DNA of 37,602 nt from the NCBI GenBank assembly GCA_018971195.1, contig JAGXBK010000014.1, positions 1 through 37,602 on the forward strand. The letters run 5' to 3'. Below, piece after piece: positions 35,106-37,602 of this stretch. Under the pieces are notes generated by a model. That model was not told the DNA's origin. It was given only the letters and a program-made list of their open reading frames with translations, and did not search any database. The translations under genes and the position numbers were made by a program. Source of the DNA: Betaproteobacteria bacterium. Lineage in GTDB: Bacteria; Pseudomonadota; Gammaproteobacteria; Burkholderiales; Casimicrobiaceae. Positions within the stretch are counted from its first letter, which is position 1. Each line of letters begins with the position of its first letter.

Positions 35106-35235
35106 TCGGGAACGCCAGGAGCTGATCTCACGCTCGGCGCGGCTCGCCTACCCGATCCGCGAAGGCATACCGGTGATGCTCGAGGAGGAGGCGCGCAAGC
35201 TCTCGCCCGAGGAATGGGAAGCGCTCAAGGAGTGA
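35044..35235 (+). CDS. Trm112/UPF0434 family protein (YcaR-like)
   Basis: A 63-aa cytoplasmic protein starting [18 protein letters not shown] and continuing [18 protein letters not shown], the hallmark of this family. The zinc-ribbon-like half has only one cysteine here. In other organisms Trm112-type proteins support methyltransferases, but the bacterial lpxK-kdsB neighbour has no established role. The start is GTG at 35044 with GGAGA upstream, inside the 3' end of lpxK. Its TGA overlaps the kdsB GTG start, so three genes are tightly coupled. Confidence 0.93.
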   Translation: MDPKLLEMLVCPVTKGPLILDRERQELISRSARLAYPIREGIPVMLEEEARKLSPEEWEALKE

Positions 35236-36007
35236 GCTTCACCGTCCTCATTCCCGCACGGTACGCATCGACGCGCCTCCCCGGCAAGCCGCTGGCCGAC
35301 ATCGGCGGCAAGCCGATGGTCGTGCGGGTAGCCGAGCGCGCGCGACAAAGCGGCGCACGGCGCGTCGTCGTCGCCACCGACGATGCCCGCATCGCCGACG
35401 CGGTGCTCGCACATGGCATCGAGGCGGTCATGACCCGCGCCGACCATCCGACCGGTACCGACCGCCTGGCCGAAGCGGCCGCGTCGCTGGGGCTGGCCGT
35501 CGACGAGACCGTCGTCAACGTGCAGGGCGACGAGCCGCTGCTCGATCCGGTGTTGTTGCGGCGGATCGCCGCGCTTCTCGCTGCCCATCCTGACGCGTCG
35601 ATCGCCACCGCCTGCCACCTGATCGACGACGTGCGAGATGCATTCAATCCGAACGTGGTCAAGGTGGCGCTCGACGCGCGCAGGCATGCGCTCTATTTCA
35701 GCCGGGCGACGATACCCTGGGCGCGCGATGCGTTCGCGGCCGATCGCGGCAACCTCCCCGTCGGACTGCCGCTCTATCGCCATTACGGGCTCTATGCGTA
35801 CCGGGTCGGCTACTTGCAGGCGTTTCCGCTGCTGGCCCCCGCGGCGATCGAGCGCTTCGAGGCTCTCGAGCAGTTGCGCGCCTTGTGGCACGGGCACCGG
35901 ATCGTCGTCGAGATCGCGCGAGGCGCGCCCGCACCCGGTGTCGACACCGCCGAGGACCTCGCGCGGGTGCGCGCGCTCGTCGGCACTGCGTCGCGATCGG
36001 ACGGCGA

Positions 36008-36011
<4 letters not shown>
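35232..36011 (+). CDS. kdsB: 3-deoxy-manno-octulosonate cytidylyltransferase
   Basis: A 259-aa cytoplasmic enzyme that makes CMP-KDO for the lipopolysaccharide inner core. The nucleotide-binding opening is [27 protein letters not shown] (read as [15 protein letters not shown]). [35 protein letters not shown] and [14 protein letters not shown] all fit Kds[13 protein letters not shown] and PGVDTAEDL close the family domain. The start is GTG at 35232, overlapping the upstream stop codon (GTGA). It works with lpxK, two genes upstream, in the same envelope pathway. Confidence 0.97.
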
Positions 36012-36777
<766 letters not shown>

Positions 36778-36800
36778 TTGCGATCGCAACCGATGGTGTC

Positions 36801-37602
36801 ATGCAACCGCTCGTCAGCGTCATCGTGCGGAGCATGGCAAGGCCCACGCTCGGCGCAGCCCTCGATTCGATCGGCATGCAGGACCATCCGCGCATCGAGG
36901 TCGTGGTCGTCGCCGCGAGCGGAGCGGGCCACCCGGATGCGCCGAATCGCGTCGGCATGCATCCGCTGCGTCTGGTCCGATGCGCGCGGCAGGCATCGAG
37001 GCCGCAGGCAGCGAACATCGGGGTCGCCGCCTCGTCAGGGGAATGGATCACGTTCCTCGACGACGATGATGTCCTCGACCCCGATCATGTGTCGAGCCTC
37101 ATCGGTGCACGCGATCGTGCCGGGGTCGCGCGGCTGATCTGCTCGCCGGCGCGGGCGCGGTTGTCCGATGGCAGCATGCTGCCGCTGGGGCAGCCGTTCG
37201 CGCTGCAACAGCTCTATGAGCGCAATTTCATCCACTTGTCGATGACGCTGTTCTCGCGCGAGCTGGTCGCGCTTGGTTGCCGGTTCGACGAGTCGCTCGA
37301 GATCCTCGAGGATTGGGATTTCTTCCTCCAGTGCGCGCAGCACACCCGCTTCGACTTCGAGCCGCGGGCCACGTTCGAGTGGCGCGCGGACATCGGCACT
37401 GCGGGAGCGGGCGCGGGCGTGAATCACGACGATGCGCGCTTCGCGGCGTTCCGCGACCGCATCTACGCCAAGTGGGCGAGCCACCGCGATGCGCTGGTCG
37501 ACCGCGTCGGCGCCGCCCTGCAGCAGGCCGCGGAGCTGGCAAAGCGGGGCGATCGCGCAGGCGCGGAGGCGGCCTGCCGCGCGGTCCTGGTCTACAGCCA
37601 GA
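36801..37602 (+). CDS. Family 2 glycosyltransferase (3' end outside the window)
   Basis: An open frame from ATG at 36801 runs to the last base without a stop. The protein begins MQPLVSVIVRSMARPTLGAAL, the usual opening of GT-A fold family 2 enzymes. It has the Asn-containing AANIGVAASSGEWITFLDDDDVLDP, with the metal-binding acidic cluster at residues 87-90. FDESLEILEDWDFFLQCAQ, with its catalytic-base region, comes later. It should move a sugar from a nucleotide donor to a glycan or lipid. Donor and acceptor are unknown. From about residue 240 the sequence turns helical (AELAKRGDRAGAEAACRAVL), suggesting TPR-like repeats beyond the window. It follows adk by 23 bp. Confidence 0.85.
   Translation, partial: MQPLVSVIVRSMARPTLGAALDSIGMQDHPRIEVVVVAASGAGHPDAPNRVGMHPLRLVRCARQASRPQAANIGVAASSGEWITFLDDDDVLDPDHVSSLIGARDRAGVARLICSPARARLSDGSMLPLGQPFALQQLYERNFIHLSMTLFSRELVALGCRFDESLEILEDWDFFLQCAQHTRFDFEPRATFEWRADIGTAGAGAGVNHDDARFAAFRDRIYAKWASHRDALVDRVGAALQQAAELAKRGDRAGAEAACRAVLVYSQ

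Overview
The window is 37.6 kb of compact, GC-rich (roughly two-thirds G+C) chromosomal DNA from a Gram-negative proteobacterium, most likely a betaproteobacterium. The evidence is gene order and gene content: an exbB-exbD-lpxK-Trm112-kdsB-adk run, a queA-tgt-yajC-secD-secF run, lipid A and KDO genes, a histone-H1-like/SWIB protein and a GlrK-QseG-GlrR locus. I cannot name the genus. Nearly everything is core genome. I see no CRISPR array, prophage or insertion sequence.

Layout. 1-735: 3' end of an acetyl-CoA synthetase gene (+). 820-1930: cupredoxin and GST-like genes (-). 2091-5442: purB and a lower-GC methyltransferase gene (+). 5607-16922: a long minus-strand block with dedA, a YbdK-type carboxylate-amine ligase, a CPA2 antiporter, secF, secD, yajC, tgt, an unknown exported protein, queA, tRNA-Leu(CAA), a DUF4337 protein and folA. 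17059-20778: glrK, qseG-like and glrR (+). 20779-21365: a regulatory region and a small transcription unit (+). 21371-26282: thyA, aroC, an LplT-like MFS gene and xseA (-). 26725-29696: glnS, an internally shortened htpX and a 66-aa protein gene (+). 29786-30199: H1/SWIB protein (-). 30454-31101: pdxH (+). 31154-31708: msrA (-). 31834-37602: yihY-like, exbB, exbD, lpxK, Trm112-like, kdsB, adk and a glycosyltransferase gene that runs off the window (+).

The most interesting region is 17059-21365. A histidine kinase, a lipoprotein and a sigma-54 activator with an intact GAFTGA loop match the GlrK-QseG-GlrR system of enterobacteria. Just downstream of glrR lie two exact TGTC-N10-GACA motifs, which is the GlrR operator known from enterobacterial glmY. 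They are followed by a full-consensus sigma-54 promoter (TGGCACG-N4-TTGCT), a 52-codon open frame, two GC-rich hairpins and an intrinsic terminator. I infer a self-contained circuit in which GlrR drives a transcript of about 300 nt encoding a small acidic protein, a regulatory RNA, or both. I do not recognise the small protein.

Other points of note: an HtpX that appears to lack about 55-60 residues between short direct repeats, an unknown secreted protein between queA and tgt, and a methyltransferase gene with atypical composition. Most gene calls are firm. Promoter calls other than the sigma-54 one are read by eye against consensus and are tentative.
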